64,000 bases of DNA from DLKC01 sp002478885 (GTDB lineage Bacteria > Bacteroidota > Bacteroidia > Chitinophagales > Chitinophagaceae): contig JAXLUI010000002.1 of assembly GCA_046329585.1 (NCBI GenBank), forward strand, positions 1,302,001 through 1,366,000. The letters run 5' to 3'. The position numbers and the translations under genes are program-made. This document shows positions 63,243 to 64,000 of the stretch, in pieces. Below the pieces are notes generated by a model. It ran no database searches and was not told where the DNA came from. It saw nothing but the letters and a program-made list of their open reading frames with translations. Every line of letters begins with the position of its first letter. Within the stretch, counting starts at the first letter, position 1.

Positions 63243-63294
63243 GGTACAAAGGTGCGACGCAACGAAGATGCCACGAAGAACAGCAGTTCATAGC
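63243..63294 (+). repeat. Dispersed inverted repeat, right arm (copy 22)
   Basis: GGTACAAAGGTGCGACGCAAC (as GTACAAAGG and TGCGACGCAAC) followed by GATGCCACGAAG. The GCCGGGC outer end is missing. It lies about 50 bp before the response regulator gene. Confidence 0.65.
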
Positions 63295-63345
63295 AATAAC
63301 ATATTTACCGAACTAAAGGAAGCTTAACAAAGAACCGTTTTTAAA

Positions 63346-64000
63346 ATGAAAAAATACAAGATACTGGCCGTTGACGATGATCCGGATGTGTTAACAGCAG
63401 TAAGGCTTTTGCTTAAACCGGAAGTGAACGAGATCACTACCGAGAAGAGTCCCGAAAACCTGCCGTCGCTGCTGCAAAAACTGAACCCCGACCTGCTGTT
63501 GCTCGATATGAATTTTAAAGCCTCGATCAACACCGGCAACGAAGGCATTTACTGGCTCAAGAAGGTAAAGGAATTAAAGCCTGATATTGCCGTTATAATG
63601 ATTACCGCATACGGTGATATCGACCTTGCTGTGCGCTCGCTGAAGGAAGGCGCTTCTGATTTCGTGGTAAAACCGTGGCACAATGAAAGGCTATTAGGCA
63701 CCATTTCAGATGCGCTGCGCAACCGTGCCGCCGGATCAAAAAGCAAGGCCGGCGCTTCGGGCTCAGGTAGCAGCATTATTGGTACAGACCTTATCGGCGA
63801 AAGCGAAGTGATGGAAGATATATTTTTAAAGATCGACAAGGTGGCGCCAACCGATGCAAACATTCTTATTCTTGGCGAGAACGGAACGGGTAAAGATCTT
63901 ATTGCCAAGGCCATTCATGAAAAATCTTTGCGCGCCGGCAAGCCCTTTATAAAAGTTGACGTAGGCGCACTTACTGAAACACTGTTTGAGAGCGAGCTTT
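63346..64000 (+). CDS. Sigma-54-dependent response regulator (NtrC type), N-terminal part
   Basis: The ATG at 63346 opens 218 codons that run off the right edge. The receiver domain has the acidic pair AVDDDPD (about residues 9-15), the phospho-Asp in LLLLDMNF (about 54), the Thr in MITAYGD and the Lys in VVKPW. A Gly/Ser-rich linker follows (about 125-140). The AAA+ domain then begins: LIGESEVMEDIF, then Walker A LGENGTGKDLI, where most relatives have GESGTGK. The sigma-54-contacting GAFTGA loop and the helix-turn-helix lie outside the window. Divergent from the adaptor gene, so it probably activates the transporter units through the tandem-dyad elements. Confidence 0.92.
   Translation, partial: MKKYKILAVDDDPDVLTAVRLLLKPEVNEITTEKSPENLPSLLQKLNPDLLLLDMNFKASINTGNEGIYWLKKVKELKPDIAVIMITAYGDIDLAVRSLKEGASDFVVKPWHNERLLGTISDALRNRAAGSKSKAGASGSGSSIIGTDLIGESEVMEDIFLKIDKVAPTDANILILGENGTGKDLIAKAIHEKSLRAGKPFIKVDVGALTETLFESEL

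Larger units (their letters stand above)
62539..63345. other. Divergent regulatory region between the adaptor and response regulator genes
   Basis: 807 bp. Holds a repeat arm (62707), two TGGCAC words (62791 and 62814, minus strand), tandem-dyad elements at 62866 and 63024, and a repeat arm (63243). No credible protein gene. The leader from 62814 to the adaptor ATG would be about 276 bp. Confidence 0.7.

Noticed and set aside
63549..63914. Minus-strand frame of 121 codons
   Set aside because: Antisense to the response regulator gene, whose receiver and Walker A motifs are unmistakable.
1..64000. CRISPR arrays, tRNA or rRNA genes, insertion sequences and prophage genes
   Set aside because: None was recognised on either strand; the short repeats present are palindromic or 11-bp tandem and not CRISPR-like.

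Overview
The window looks like a chromosome segment of a Bacteroidota bacterium, most likely a Chitinophagaceae relative. The evidence is the gene families present (about 800-residue FtsX/MacB permeases ending in NPVKSLRTE, twin-propeller sensor kinases, YtxJ, a TPR and outer-membrane barrel pair), signal peptides ending in AQ, -7-like promoter words of the TATCTT type, and a general lack of strong Shine-Dalgarno sites. No phage, plasmid, transposase, CRISPR, rRNA or tRNA gene was seen.

Region 1 (1-24.1 kb) is mostly housekeeping and accessory chromosome. It holds the start of a P5C dehydrogenase gene (cut by the left edge) and a class-I isoprenoid-synthase-like gene followed by a secreted protein with a DxDD motif. 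Next come prfB with an intact programmed +1 frameshift, an outer-membrane barrel plus large TPR protein pair, DoxX, trpS, a deoxynucleoside kinase, an MscS-type channel, a GNAT acetyltransferase and a 1218-residue orphan sensor kinase. A sulfur operon follows (TSUP carrier, metallo-beta-lactamase/double-rhodanese protein, DUF6132, two YeeE/YedE half-carriers), then an NAD(P)-binding protein, YtxJ and a 40-residue lipoprotein.

Region 2 (24.5-62.5 kb) is the striking part: thirteen full-length paralogous FtsX/MacB-type ABC permease genes, all on the minus strand. They are served by one LolD/MacB-type ATPase and one HlyD-type adaptor at the upstream end. Two very small membrane proteins lie between the ATPase and the permeases, and a DUF4097 beta-solenoid gene lies inside the array. 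A sigma-54-type response regulator (cut by the right edge) is divergent from the adaptor.

Reading the gaps reveals a tandem-dyad element of about 39 bp (half-site TGTnCG) in front of the adaptor gene (two copies), of the permease starting at 53284 and of the permease starting at 42716. In three cases it lies exactly 52 bp from a TGGCA(C/T) word on the coding strand. This suggests three co-regulated enhancer/sigma-54-like promoters that divide the array into transcription units: 62538-55020, 53284-43072 and 42716-24517.

Over all of this lies a dispersed intergenic inverted-repeat family (core GTGCGACGCAAC and its complement, outer GCCGGGCTCAAAA) with over 20 copies or half copies. It occupies most permease gaps and creates false N-terminal extensions on several open frames.
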